Below are positions 9,692-18,198 of a stretch of 64,000 nucleotides of DNA, in pieces. The notes below the pieces were generated by a model. The model saw nothing but the letters and a program-made list of their open reading frames with translations. It made no database searches and was not told the origin of the DNA. This DNA is from Lutimonas halocynthiae (GTDB lineage: Bacteria; Bacteroidota; Bacteroidia; Flavobacteriales; Flavobacteriaceae): NCBI RefSeq assembly GCF_030409835.1, contig NZ_JAUFQO010000002.1:62001-126000 (forward strand), read 5' to 3'. The translations under genes and the position numbers were made by a program. Each line of letters begins with the position of its first letter. Positions within the stretch are counted from its first letter, which is position 1.

Positions 9692-9724
9692 AAAAAAATC
9701 CGGTCAAATGATCGGATTTTTTTT
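9692..9724 (+). terminator. intrinsic terminator of the PiT gene
   Basis: A hairpin with arms AATCCG (9697-9702) and CGGATT (9713-9718), preceded by an A run and followed by a T run. It begins 7 bases after the PiT stop codon. Confidence 0.8.
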
Positions 9725-9908
9725 ATTCGGCAATTGACGAACAGGCCTGACTTTTATTCAAAAGGGCATTGCTATTCATCTTCTAATTTACTGTAACATA
9801 AGTAACCGACATAATGTCAAATTATACGTCACTTTGTACCTAGATTTAAATTGGTATATTATTTGCCATTAAATTGAAAAACAAGATATAACGTAAATTT
9901 TATTAATT

Positions 9909-10268
9909 ATGACGGAGTTGTTAACCAAAGAAACGTTTTTAAAGAAAGTCTTTAATTTCGCTGATAATAAAGAATGGAAATTTGAAGGGGATAAGCCTTG
10001 CATCATTGACTTTTATGCCGATTGGTGTGGGCCTTGTAAAATGGTAGCTCCCATTTTAGAAGAGTTATCTGAAGAGTATAAAGGTAAAATAGATATTTAT
10101 AAAGTCGATACAGAAGTTGAAACAGAATTAGCTGCAGCTTTTGGGATCAGAAGTATTCCATCTATGCTTTTCTGCCCTGAAGGAGAGCAGCCTCAAATGG
10201 CTCAGGGAGCCTTGCCAAAGCACAATCTAGAGGAGGTTATTAAGGATGTATTAAAAGTTGAAAAATAA
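9909..10268 (+). CDS. trxA: thioredoxin
   Basis: A 119-residue protein with the thioredoxin fold and the active site W39-C40-G41-P42-C43 (DFYADWCGPCKMVAPIL). The cis-proline follows in GIRSIPSMLF. Thioredoxin reduces disulfides in cytoplasmic proteins and is recycled by thioredoxin reductase. The protein is about ten residues longer than E. coli TrxA at the N-terminus, has no signal peptide and carries the typical charged surface of a cytoplasmic member. It is monocistronic: a terminator precedes it (9692-9724) and a bidirectional one follows (10285-10322). Confidence 0.93.
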   Translation: MTELLTKETFLKKVFNFADNKEWKFEGDKPCIIDFYADWCGPCKMVAPILEELSEEYKGKIDIYKVDTEVETELAAAFGIRSIPSMLFCPEGEQPQMAQGALPKHNLEEVIKDVLKVEK

Positions 10269-10284
10269 ACCATAAAAGGTCCAT

Positions 10285-10322
10285 AAAAAAAGCTGTTTTC
10301 GTAAGAAAACAGCTTTTTTTTA
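10285..10322. terminator. bidirectional intrinsic terminator between trxA and asd
   Basis: A perfect 10-bp stem, AGCTGTTTTC (10291-10300) and GAAAACAGCT (10305-10314), with loop GTAA, A run on the left and T run on the right. It can stop transcription from both convergent genes. Confidence 0.92.
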
Positions 10323-10338
10323 TTCTTTAATAAAAGTA

Positions 10339-11328
10339 TTATACCAATTCTTTGGCGATAAGGTACTCAGCGATTTGAATGGTATTGGTAGCCGCCCCTT
10401 TTCGAAGGTTATCACTTACTACCCACATATTTAAGCTGTTCTTTTGAGATTCATCTCTTCTGATCCTACCAACAAAAACATCATCTTTTCCTTCAGCATA
10501 TATTGGCATAGGATAGGTATTGGTTTCTAAATTATCCTTAACCACAACACCATCGGTATCATGAAGTAATTTTCTTAATTCATTTACATCAAAATCATTG
10601 TCGAATTCTATATTGATACTTTCAGAATGACCTCCTGCTACGGGGATTCTTACAGCCGTTGCAGTTACAGCGATACTATCATCGTTCAATATTTTTCTAG
10701 TTTCATTAACCAATTTCATTTCTTCCTTAGTGTAGCCATTCTCTTCAAATACATCACAATGAGGTAGTGCATTTCTGTGTATAGGATAAGGATAGGCCAT
10801 TTCACCTTTAATACCTTTGTATTCATTCTCGAGCTGCTGAACGGCTTTTACACCTGTTCCCGAAATTGACTGATAAGTCGAAATGACAAGCCTTTTTATT
10901 CCGTATTTTTTATGAAGAGGAGCCAGTGCCACAACCATCTGAATGGTAGAACAGTTTGGATTGGCAATTATTTTATCATCTGTTGTGAGTTCTCCTGCAT
11001 TGATTTCTGGTACAACAAGTTTTTTTGTTGGATCCATTCTCCAGGCCGATGAATTATCAACAACAGTCGTTCCTGCTGCTGCAAATTTTGGTGCCCATTC
11101 TGTTGAGGTTGCACCTCCGGCAGAAAATAAAGCGATATCTGGCTTCTGATCAATCGCGTCTTGAAGCCCTATAACGGTATACTCCGTTCCATTATAAGCA
11201 ATTTTCTTTCCTACTGATCTTTCAGAGGCAACCAATAATAATTCTGTCACCGGGAAATTTCTTTCCGCAAGTACTTCTAACATGACATTTCCTACCATTC
11301 CGGTAGCTCCTACTACTGCAATTTTCAT
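10339..11328 (-). CDS. asd: aspartate-semialdehyde dehydrogenase
   Basis: A 329-residue protein that reduces aspartyl phosphate with NADPH to aspartate semialdehyde, the branch point to lysine, threonine and methionine. The N-terminal Rossmann motif is KIAVVGATGMVGN. The catalytic cysteine is Cys126 in ANPNCSTIQ, and SGTG and HRNALPHCD carry other conserved active-site residues. The frame extends to 11364, but that upstream TTG overlaps a near-consensus promoter element (CATATTTG, minus strand), and the fold starts exactly at the ATG at 11328. Convergent with trxA and sharing its terminator. Confidence 0.96.
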   Translation of the reverse strand: MKIAVVGATGMVGNVMLEVLAERNFPVTELLLVASERSVGKKIAYNGTEYTVIGLQDAIDQKPDIALFSAGGATSTEWAPKFAAAGTTVVDNSSAWRMDPTKKLVVPEINAGELTTDDKIIANPNCSTIQMVVALAPLHKKYGIKRLVISTYQSISGTGVKAVQQLENEYKGIKGEMAYPYPIHRNALPHCDVFEENGYTKEEMKLVNETRKILNDDSIAVTATAVRIPVAGGHSESINIEFDNDFDVNELRKLLHDTDGVVVKDNLETNTYPMPIYAEGKDDVFVGRIRRDESQKNSLNMWVVSDNLRKGAATNTIQIAEYLIAKELV

Positions 11329-11491
11329 ATTATCAAATTTAAATTCTTCATTTTGAAGCTGCAAATATGCTAAATTATTACCTATGTTATGGGCTAGATG
11401 TTTAGTAAAATAGCAATTTGTTTAATTTATATCAAATTTAAGGACAAGCACTTAATTTTTAACAGATAATTATTGATTAAATAATAAATCG

Positions 11492-11499
11492 TAATTTTG
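11492..11499 (+). promoter_or_regulatory. -7 promoter element of the U32 gene
   Basis: TAATTTTG, an exact TAnnTTTG, 29 bases before the ATG at 11528. The -33 element is weak. Confidence 0.5.
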
Positions 11500-11527
11500 C
11501 GGCTCTTAAAAATTTAAGATAGACGAT

Positions 11528-12796
11528 ATGGTATTGAATGGAAAGAATAAAATTGAGTTGATGGCACCCGCCGGGAATTTTGAATCTCTGCAGGCTGCTT
11601 TGGATAATGGAGCGGATTCTGTTTATTTTGGTGTGGAACAATTAAATATGCGGGCGAGAGCTTCCATTAATTTTACGCTTGATGATCTTCCTGAGATTTC
11701 GATGAGGTGTAAGGCTATGAATGTAAGAAGCTACCTTACCTTAAATACCATCATTTATGACCATGATCTGACTATTGTTAAGACTTTATTGAAGCAGGCA
11801 AAAGCAGCTGATATTACAGCTGTCATTGCTATGGATCAAGCTGTAATTTCTATGGCCAGACAAGCTGATATGGAGGTTCATATCTCAACACAAATCAATA
11901 TCACTAACATTGAAACGGCTAAATTTTATGCCATGTTCGCTGATACAGTTGTTTTGAGTCGTGAATTAAGTTTACGTCAGGTGAAGAAGATCACTGAACA
12001 AATTGAAAAAGAAGAGATCAAAGGTCCTGCCGGAAGACTCCTTGAAGTAGAGATATTTGGTCATGGCGCACTTTGTATGGCCGTATCTGGAAAGTGTTAT
12101 ATGAGTCTGCATTCTCATAATTCTTCGGCGAATAGAGGTGCGTGTAAGCAAAATTGCAGAAAGAAATATACGGTTATTGATCAGGAAACCGGATTCGAGA
12201 TGGAATTGGATAATGAATATATCATGTCACCAAAAGATCTTTGTACTATAGACTTTTTAGATCAGGTGGCAGATGCCGGAATCAAAGTGCTAAAGATTGA
12301 AGGTAGGGGTAGAGCACCTGAATATGTTGCAAGTGTGATCAAATCTTACAGACAGGCTATTGACGCATTGGCAGAAGGTACTTATGATAAGGAAAAGGTT
12401 ATCGGTTGGATGCTCGAGCTTGAAAAGGTGTATAATAGAGGATTCTGGAACGGTTATTATTTAGGGCAAAAACTTGGCGAATGGAGCAAGGGATCTGGTT
12501 CACATGCCACCCAGAAAAAAGTTTATGTAGGAAAAGGCACTCACTTTTTCCCTAAAGCAAATATTGGTGAATTTAAATTAGAGGCATTTGATCTTAAATT
12601 AGGTGATAAAATTTTGATCACAGGGCCAACTACTGGAGCTAAAGAGCTCGTTATTAATGAAATGTTCGTCAATGATGAAAAAGGTGAAATTGCCACAAAA
12701 GGTGATAGCATTACCTTGCCTTTGGAATTCAGAATTAGACCCAGCGATAAGTTGTACAAAATTGTTGTAGTAGAGAAACCTGTGGAAACAGCCTAG
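11528..12796 (+). CDS. U32 peptidase-family protein, probable tRNA hydroxylation protein
   Basis: A 422-residue protein with the peptidase U32 signature (LMAPAGNFESLQAALDNGADSVYFG at the N-terminus). The cysteine-rich core GALCMAVSGKCYMSLHSH, ANRGACKQNCRKKY corresponds to the four-cysteine iron-sulfur site of this family. Despite the peptidase name, E. coli members TrhP (YegQ) and RlhA act in hydroxylation of tRNA U34 and 23S rRNA C2501, and the Bacillus TrhP2-type protein has about the same length. I favour a TrhP-like role but cannot decide between TrhP and RlhA here. Cytoplasmic; no accessory gene is adjacent. Confidence 0.85.
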   Translation: MVLNGKNKIELMAPAGNFESLQAALDNGADSVYFGVEQLNMRARASINFTLDDLPEISMRCKAMNVRSYLTLNTIIYDHDLTIVKTLLKQAKAADITAVIAMDQAVISMARQADMEVHISTQINITNIETAKFYAMFADTVVLSRELSLRQVKKITEQIEKEEIKGPAGRLLEVEIFGHGALCMAVSGKCYMSLHSHNSSANRGACKQNCRKKYTVIDQETGFEMELDNEYIMSPKDLCTIDFLDQVADAGIKVLKIEGRGRAPEYVASVIKSYRQAIDALAEGTYDKEKVIGWMLELEKVYNRGFWNGYYLGQKLGEWSKGSGSHATQKKVYVGKGTHFFPKANIGEFKLEAFDLKLGDKILITGPTTGAKELVINEMFVNDEKGEIATKGDSITLPLEFRIRPSDKLYKIVVVEKPVETA

Positions 12797-12828
12797 TTCA
12801 GTTCTTTATTATAAGGAGTTACAATAAT

Positions 12829-13014
12829 TTAATGTAGCCAAAAAGTTAAGGTTGCAAAAAGCAAAATGGCTAGAAATATGCCCAGACCTACTACCCAGAC
12901 GTTATTATAATAGAGTTTGTGAAGCTTTATGTCTTTTCTATAGCTCCAAATCATGAGCATAATAAAAACAAAAGCAAAAATTGCTCCGAAAATAAGTTGA
13001 CCTCTACTAAACAT
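12829..13014 (-). CDS. small two-helix membrane protein
   Basis: A 61-residue protein starting MFSRGQLIFGAIFAFVFI, with two membrane helices (about 7-22 and 41-58) separated by a basic loop (SYRKDIKLHKLYYNN). It resembles a short uncharacterised protein found next to SDR genes in flavobacteria; no function is known. A longer frame extends to 13083, but ATG 13014 is supported by the exact minus-strand -7 element at 13035-13042, which lies inside the extension. Divergent from the SDR gene with 35 bases between start codons. Confidence 0.75.
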   Translation of the reverse strand: MFSRGQLIFGAIFAFVFIMLMIWSYRKDIKLHKLYYNNVWVVGLGIFLAILLFATLTFWLH

Positions 13015-13034
13015 TTTAGTTATATTTAAGGCTG

Positions 13035-13042
13035 CAAAGGTA
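13035..13042 (-). promoter_or_regulatory. -7 promoter element of the small membrane protein gene
   Basis: TACCTTTG on the minus strand, an exact TAnnTTTG, 20 bases before the ATG at 13014. On the other strand TATATTTA at 13021-13028 could serve the SDR gene with one mismatch. Confidence 0.5.
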
Positions 13043-13049
13043 AGATAAT

Positions 13050-13772
13050 ATGAGTAAAAAAGCCATCGTTTTTGGGGCAACATCGGGAATAGGAAGAGAG
13101 CTGGCCAGGCTACTTGTCAAGGATGGTTATGAAGTTATGATTACTGGCAGACGTAAGGAAAGATTAGACGAGCTCCAGACTGAGAACCCAGGGAAGTATA
13201 TTGTTAGACGGCATGATATTACAGACCTAGCAGATAGTGAAACACTTTTCAAAGAGCTTCCTTCCAAAATGCAGCAAGTTGACCTCATTATTCATAACTC
13301 TGGAATTGGAGAGAATAATTTTTCTTTAGAATGGGAGAAAGACTTACCGACTATTGAGACCAATGTTTTGGGAGCAACAAAAATTTACCAATTATCATAT
13401 AATTATTTCAAGAATCAGGGCTTCGGTCAGCTTGTAGGTGTCACTTCTATAGCCTCATTGGTAGGCAACAGAAACGTAGCGGCCTATCATGCTTCAAAAG
13501 CCTATCAGTCTAATTATCTTGAATCTTTATGGATGAAGGCCAGAAAAACAAAAAAGGCCGATATCAGTATCACCAATATTTTGCCAGGCTATGTTGACAC
13601 AGATATTATTACAGGGCCAACCTTTTGGATGGCGCCTCTTGATAAGGCTGTCAAACAAATTTATGGCGCAATAAGAAAGAAAAAGAGAAAGGCATATATA
13701 ACCAAGAGGTGGCGCTTAGTGGCCATTATGATGAGAATTCTTCCACCTCAGATTTTAGTTAAATTTTTTTAG
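13050..13772 (+). CDS. short-chain dehydrogenase/reductase
   Basis: A 240-residue classical SDR. The cofactor motif is GATSGIG (residues 9-15), followed by GRRKERL, which suggests NADP preference. HNSG (82-85) corresponds to the NNAG motif, and the catalytic set is Ser133 (VTSIAS), Tyr146 and Lys150 (YHASK). The C-terminal region is basic (AIRKKKRKAYITKRWRL) and ends hydrophobic, suggesting membrane association. Substrate unknown. The NTP pyrophosphohydrolase gene follows after 9 bases and is probably co-transcribed. Confidence 0.88.
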   Translation: MSKKAIVFGATSGIGRELARLLVKDGYEVMITGRRKERLDELQTENPGKYIVRRHDITDLADSETLFKELPSKMQQVDLIIHNSGIGENNFSLEWEKDLPTIETNVLGATKIYQLSYNYFKNQGFGQLVGVTSIASLVGNRNVAAYHASKAYQSNYLESLWMKARKTKKADISITNILPGYVDTDIITGPTFWMAPLDKAVKQIYGAIRKKKRKAYITKRWRLVAIMMRILPPQILVKFF

Positions 13773-13781
13773 AAAACAATA

Positions 13782-14183
13782 ATGAAGAATAAAATAAAAG
13801 CAGTTCAGGAATTTCATGAAGCATTCGGACTTGGGGTTCAACAAAGTCCGGTGGCAAATCTATCTGTACAAAAGTTAAAGCTTAGATTTGACCTCATGGA
13901 CGAGGAGAATCAAGAGTATCTGGAAGCAGCTGAGAACAATGATTTGGTTGAAGTAGCAGATGCGCTGGGAGATATGCTTTATATTTTATGTGGTACTATC
14001 TTAGAACACGGAATGCAACATAAAATAGAAGAAGTATTCAATGAAATTCAAAGAAGTAACATGAGTAAGCTTGGTGCCGATGGCAAGCCTATTTACCGAG
14101 AGGATGGAAAGGTTATGAAAGGTCCAAATTATTTTAAACCCAATATTGAAAGTATTTTAAATTCAGGGCCAGATTTGACATAA
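13782..14183 (+). CDS. MazG-like nucleoside triphosphate pyrophosphohydrolase
   Basis: A 133-residue all-alpha NTP-PPase protein. Metal-binding acidic residues are seen in EENQE (Glu41, Glu42, Glu45) and EVADALGD (Glu57, Asp60, Asp64), the EExxE plus ExxD pattern of MazG/HisE-type hydrolases. These enzymes cleave (d)NTPs or related nucleotides to monophosphate and pyrophosphate; many act as house-cleaning enzymes. The C-terminal stretch NMSKLGADGKPIYREDGKVMKGPNY is typical of the HisE-like subgroup often annotated as NTP-PPase family protein. The true substrate is not readable. Convergent with ilvE, 14 bases apart. Confidence 0.85.
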   Translation: MKNKIKAVQEFHEAFGLGVQQSPVANLSVQKLKLRFDLMDEENQEYLEAAENNDLVEVADALGDMLYILCGTILEHGMQHKIEEVFNEIQRSNMSKLGADGKPIYREDGKVMKGPNYFKPNIESILNSGPDLT

Positions 14184-14197
14184 GGCCCTGAGATATT

Positions 14198-15268
14198 TTA
14201 TTTTACAGCATGTCTCCAACCAAACTTGTCGTCTGCTCGGTTGTATTGAATGTCTGTTATCTGTTTTTTCAATTTCAAAGCAATTGGGCTTTCTAATTCA
14301 GGCAACATAAAGTCCTTTTCTTTATAACCAAATCCAGCGATAGGTGAAATTACAGCTGCAGTTCCTGCTCCAAACATTTCCTTAAGACTTCCGTTTTCAG
14401 ATGCCTCAACAATCTCGTGTACTGAAATATTCCTGATTTCAACTGCAATGCCTTGATCTCTGGCAATTTCAATTATACTCTTTCTGGTAATACCATCAAG
14501 AATTCGATCACTTGTTGGTGCGGTGATCAATGTATCATCAATTCTGATGAATATGTTCATCGCTCCTGCTTCTTCGATAAATTCGTGACTTGTATCATCG
14601 GTCCAGATAACTTGTTGGTATCCTTTTTCAATGGCAAGATTTGTCGGGTAAAATTGACCTGCATAATTACCACCTGCTTTAGCAAATCCTACTCCACCGT
14701 TGGCCGATCTGGAATACTGTTGTTCGATCAAAACCTTGAGCTTTCCTCCAAAATAAGGGCCCGATGGAGAACATGCAATGATGAACTTATACTTATCTGC
14801 GGGAGAGGCATGAAAACCATTACCTGTGGCAAAAATAAATGGTCTAATGTAAAGTGAACTGTCTTTAGTAGTAGGGATCCAATCTTTCTCCAACAATAGC
14901 AACGCTTCTAATCCATCCATGAAATAAGATTCAGGAAGTTCAGGCATAGCAAGTCTTTTGGCCGAGATATTTAGTCTTTTTTGATTATCTCGTGGTCTGA
15001 AAAGCCAGATGGCATCCGATTCATCTTTATAAGCCTTCATACCTTCAAATATAGATTGACCATAATGAAAGATTTTAGCAGACGGATCAAGACTAATATT
15101 TTGATAAGGAATGATTTTTGGCGCTTGCCATTTGCCATTCTCATAGTCGCATACTAGCATATGATCTGAATAAACTTGTCCAAATGGAAGATTGTTAAAA
15201 TCAACCTGGCCTATTTTTGAAATTTTTGATTTTTCAATGGTGATCTTTTGACTTACTTCTAAACTCAT
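14198..15268 (-). CDS. ilvE: branched-chain amino acid aminotransferase
   Basis: A 356-residue class IV PLP-dependent aminotransferase that interconverts leucine, isoleucine and valine with their 2-oxoacids. Visible features are FHYGQSIFEGMKAY (67-80), SLYIRPF (138-144), the likely PLP lysine Lys198 in GFAKAGGNYAGQ, and EEAGAMNIF. The FAKAGGNYAG form and the length are those of the longer (eukaryote-like, BCAT) class common in Bacteroidota. An exact -7 element lies at 15286-15293, giving a very short leader. Confidence 0.95.
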   Translation of the reverse strand: MSLEVSQKITIEKSKISKIGQVDFNNLPFGQVYSDHMLVCDYENGKWQAPKIIPYQNISLDPSAKIFHYGQSIFEGMKAYKDESDAIWLFRPRDNQKRLNISAKRLAMPELPESYFMDGLEALLLLEKDWIPTTKDSSLYIRPFIFATGNGFHASPADKYKFIIACSPSGPYFGGKLKVLIEQQYSRSANGGVGFAKAGGNYAGQFYPTNLAIEKGYQQVIWTDDTSHEFIEEAGAMNIFIRIDDTLITAPTSDRILDGITRKSIIEIARDQGIAVEIRNISVHEIVEASENGSLKEMFGAGTAAVISPIAGFGYKEKDFMLPELESPIALKLKKQITDIQYNRADDKFGWRHAVK

Positions 15269-15285
15269 TACGCTGATATTTTTAG

Positions 15286-15293
15286 CAAAAATA
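15286..15293 (-). promoter_or_regulatory. -7 promoter element of ilvE
   Basis: TATTTTTG on the minus strand, an exact TAnnTTTG, 17 bases before the ilvE ATG. No good TTTG at -33. Confidence 0.5.
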
Positions 15294-15437
15294 CTTAATA
15301 TCGTTTAGAAAAAAATAAAATCATCGTTTTTTATACGCTGCAAACCCAAATTCAATGGCGAATAAGTGTCAAAGAAATTTTTTTGAAATGAGCTTTAAAT
15401 TAATGGTTTGTCGATAGGTAAATCTCTGAAGCTGGAT

Positions 15438-15467
15438 TTTGAAAATATTTTATTTCGGTTACCTTTG
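15438..15467 (+). promoter_or_regulatory. Bacteroidota promoter of mnmD
   Basis: TTTG at 15438-15441, an 18-base spacer, then TACCTTTG at 15460-15467. A full consensus match that places the transcript start near 15471, just downstream of the alternative TTG start. Confidence 0.7.
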
Positions 15468-15484
15468 TCTTGATTTCAACTATA

Positions 15485-16156
15485 ATGGAAAAAAAAATAA
15501 TCAAGACGTCGGATGGTTCATCTAGTGTTTATATCCCGGAGTGGGATGAAAATTACCACTCAAAACACGGTGCTATTCAAGAAGCTTATCATGTTTTTAT
15601 AAAAAGTGGATTGGATCTGTTTGAGGATGGGAGTAAAGTTAATATCCTTGAAATGGGTCTGGGTACCGGTCTCAATTGTATCATTAGTTATTTGGAAGGT
15701 AAAAACCGAGAATTACGAATTGAATACCTTGGTCTCGAAGGATATCCTTTGGATGTAAAAATGATACTTGAGCTAAATCATTTACAACAATTACATGCAG
15801 AGAATGAATCGACAGTGTACCAAAAGATGTTGAATTCAGATTGGAATTCAAAACAGAAAATCACCGATGATTTTTACTTGACCAAAAAGCAAGTTATGTT
15901 TGAAGACTTTGATCAACGCAATTTCGCTGACCTTATATATTTCGATGCCTTTGGTGCAAGAGTACAACCTGAGCTTTGGACCGAAGTTATTTTTAAAAAG
16001 ATGTACGAGGCATTGAACGAGAATGGTGTCATCGTAACATACGCAGCTAAAGGTAGCGTTAGAAGAGCAATGCAGGCCGTTGGCCTTGAAGTTGAAAGAT
16101 TACCTGGTCCTCCAGGTAAAAGAGAAATGTTGAGAGGCAGGAAACCGATTTCTTAA
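15485..16156 (+). CDS. mnmD: tRNA (mnm5s2U34) methyltransferase MnmD
   Basis: A 223-residue SAM-dependent methyltransferase of the stand-alone MnmC1/MnmD type, which methylates 5-aminomethyl-2-thiouridine at the wobble position of tRNAs. The SAM motif is NILEMGLGTGLNC. The family-typical opening with HSKHGAIQEAYHVFI, the DAFGARVQPELWT motif and the C-terminal PGPPGKREMLRGRK are all present. It lacks the FAD oxidoreductase half found in E. coli MnmC. The TTG at 15470 would fall at or before the predicted transcript start, so I use ATG 15485. Confidence 0.92.
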   Translation: MEKKIIKTSDGSSSVYIPEWDENYHSKHGAIQEAYHVFIKSGLDLFEDGSKVNILEMGLGTGLNCIISYLEGKNRELRIEYLGLEGYPLDVKMILELNHLQQLHAENESTVYQKMLNSDWNSKQKITDDFYLTKKQVMFEDFDQRNFADLIYFDAFGARVQPELWTEVIFKKMYEALNENGVIVTYAAKGSVRRAMQAVGLEVERLPGPPGKREMLRGRKPIS

Positions 16157-16319
16157 GAAGATTTGGAAAATTTAAAAGTTTCAAATACTGCTATGTAGGC
16201 CTTTTTTGAACAGACAAAACAGTTAATAAATTTCCTAAAAAGATCAAGAAAATCGATTGAATATGGTTTTGTTTATTTGCTTCAGAGCTATAAAAAAGCT
16301 AAATTAGAGGGTGATTTAA

Positions 16320-16472
16320 ATGAATAGTCTGATGACAGATGCAAAATTTGTTAAACGTAAAAAACCAAATTATACAAGAGCTATTATTCTTTTGGTAGTA
16401 TTGATTCTCATCATATTCTTGTTTTACAACATTGAAACCATACTTTCTGGTTTTTTTGAAATTCAAGAATAG
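16320..16472 (+). CDS. small single-helix membrane protein
   Basis: A 50-residue frame starting MNSLMTDAKFVKRKKPNY, with one strongly hydrophobic helix (about 21-38, ALL-type residues ILLVVLILIIFLFY) and a short tail ending FFEIQE. The basic stretch before the helix suggests the N-terminus is cytoplasmic. It fills a 384-base gap between mnmD and obgE that otherwise holds nothing obvious. The composition and topology look like a real small membrane protein of flavobacteria, but there is no clear promoter and I cannot name a family. Confidence 0.5.
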   Translation: MNSLMTDAKFVKRKKPNYTRAIILLVVLILIIFLFYNIETILSGFFEIQE

Positions 16473-16506
16473 TCGATAAGCAGTGCCTGAATAAAAGGGA
16501 ACTGTC

Positions 16507-16531
16507 AAAAAAAAGAGGAATAGAACTCCTT
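16507..16531 (-). terminator. possible weak terminator after obgE
   Basis: On the minus strand a short AGGA/TCCT stem with AA/TT pairing beyond a bulged base, followed by a run of eight T. Located 10 bases after the obgE stop. Confidence 0.4.
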
Positions 16532-16540
16532 TACAATTGC

Positions 16541-17542
16541 CTAATGAATAGTCTCATTTAGCATATTCCACAATTGGTCCTTTAGTTCAGTTAAGCCTGT
16601 TTGGTCTAATGATGATATGAAAATATGTGGTAAATCCTTTGGTATTTCGTCAGCTAACGCTGTCTTGAGTTCCTCATCTAGCATGTCAGATTTTGAAATA
16701 GCAAGAAGTCTGTCTTTGTCAAGTAGTTCAGGGTTGTGTTTTTTTAGCTCATTTAAAAGAATGTCATATTCTTTTTGAATGTTATCACTATCTGCAGGAA
16801 TAAGAAACAGCAAACTTGAATTACGTTCAATATGACGTAAAAAACGATGTCCCAAGCCTTTTCCTTCAGCGGCACCTTCAATAATACCCGGAATATCTGC
16901 CATTACAAAACTTTTGAAATCTCGATACTCAACAATACCTAGATTCGGCTTTAAAGTAGTGAATTCATAATCTGCTATTTTTGGTTTTGCAGAGGTAATA
17001 ACTGATAGCAATGTTGATTTGCCAGCATTTGGAAAGCCAACCAGCCCTACATCAGCTAAAAGCTTTAATTCTAGTTGGTACCAACCTTCAATCCCGTCAA
17101 CACCTGGTTGCGCATATCTAGGAGTTTGATTTGTTGAAGACCTAAAATGCCAGTTTCCTCTTCCCCCCATTCCTCCTTCACAGAGTACAGTTTCTTCTCC
17201 GTTTTCAGTAATTTCAAAAAGCACTTCCTGAGTTTCCCCATCTCTGACAATAGTGCCTAACGGCACGTTCACTACGATATCGTCTCCATCCTTACCTGTA
17301 CTTCGGTTTTTACTTCCTGCACCACCATGTTCGGCTTTAAAGTGCTTTTTAAATTTAAGATGAAACAAGGTCCACATGTTCTTATCTCCTTTTAGGATCA
17401 CATGTCCACCTCGACCACCATCGCCACCGTCAGGTCCACCTTTTGTGATGTATTTCTCCCTGTGCAAATGCACAGAGCCTTTGCCTCCCTTACCTGAGGC
17501 AGCAAAGACTTTAATATAATCAACAAAATTCCCTTCGGTCAT
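16541..17542 (-). CDS. obgE: Obg-family GTPase
   Basis: A 333-residue essential GTPase involved in large ribosomal subunit assembly and stress control. The N-terminal Obg domain is glycine-rich ([29 protein letters not shown]), followed by a G domain with G1 [10 protein letters not shown]3 [17 protein letters not shown]4 SKSD and G5-like ISS. The C-terminal OCT domain of Bacillus Obg is absent, as in many Gram-negatives. First of the 3' part of an hpt-adk-obgE transcription unit: adk ends 43 bases upstream. Confidence 0.96.
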   Translation of the reverse strand: MTEGNFVDYIKVFAASGKGGKGSVHLHREKYITKGGPDGGDGGRGGHVILKGDKNMWTLFHLKFKKHFKAEHGGAGSKNRSTGKDGDDIVVNVPLGTIVRDGETQEVLFEITENGEETVLCEGGMGGRGNWHFRSSTNQTPRYAQPGVDGIEGWYQLELKLLADVGLVGFPNAGKSTLLSVITSAKPKIADYEFTTLKPNLGIVEYRDFKSFVMADIPGIIEGAAEGKGLGHRFLRHIERNSSLLFLIPADSDNIQKEYDILLNELKKHNPELLDKDRLLAISKSDMLDEELKTALADEIPKDLPHIFISSLDQTGLTELKDQLWNMLNETIH

Positions 17543-17584
17543 AGTAGTTTAAATATAATTCATAAAAGCACACGGATTAAACCG

Positions 17585-18157
17585 TTAAAGTGTATCTATT
17601 ACCTCTTCTAATTTTGAAGTAATCTCATCTATCGATCCAACTCCATCAACACCAAAGTATTTATTTTGCTTTTGATAATAGTCTTTTAAAATGGCAGTTT
17701 TCGTTTCGTATTCATTGAAACGGTTTCTGATCTTACTTTCGTCCTGATCATCTGAACGACCACTTGTTTTACCTCGATTAAGCAGTCTTTCTACAAGTAG
17801 GTTCTCTGGCACCTCTAAGGCCACCATTCCGCTAATACCTGAATTTTTTTCTTGTAAAAATGTATCTAAAGAGGCAGCTTGAGATTCTGTTCTTGGAAAT
17901 CCATCAAATATAAAGCCATTAGCTTCAGGATTATTGTTTACTTCCGCTTTCAACATGTCAATTGTCACCTGATCTGGAACCAAATCACCGTGGTCCATAT
18001 ATGATTTGGCCAACTTGCCTAATTCAGTTTCATTCTTGATATTATATCTAAAAACGTCACCAGTTGATATATGGATCAAATCGTATTTAACTTTTAACAT
18101 TTCGGCTTGTGTACCTTTTCCTGCTCCCGGAGGTCCGAACAATACTATGTTTTTCAT
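17585..18157 (-). CDS. adk: adenylate kinase
   Basis: A 190-residue enzyme catalysing ATP + AMP to 2 ADP in the cytoplasm. The P-loop is GPPGAGKGT (residues 8-16), followed by HISTGDVFRYNI, the AMP-binding GFIFDGFPRTESQA and the lid region LNRGKTSGRSDDQDES. The lid is the short form without zinc-binding cysteines, which explains the length below the 214 residues of E. coli Adk. It sits 41 bases after hpt and 42 before obgE, on the same strand. Confidence 0.96.
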   Translation of the reverse strand: MKNIVLFGPPGAGKGTQAEMLKVKYDLIHISTGDVFRYNIKNETELGKLAKSYMDHGDLVPDQVTIDMLKAEVNNNPEANGFIFDGFPRTESQAASLDTFLQEKNSGISGMVALEVPENLLVERLLNRGKTSGRSDDQDESKIRNRFNEYETKTAILKDYYQKQNKYFGVDGVGSIDEITSKLEEVIDTL

Positions 18158-18198
18158 AATACTAATTTATATCTGGGTTAAATTATATGCTTGGTTTC

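Noticed and set aside
14453-14857. A 134-codon plus-strand frame
   Set aside because: Antisense shadow of ilvE, whose own frame carries all conserved motifs.
16299-16508. A 69-codon minus-strand frame in the mnmD-obgE gap
   Set aside because: It is antisense to the more protein-like 50-residue membrane frame at 16320-16472, has odd composition and no promoter.
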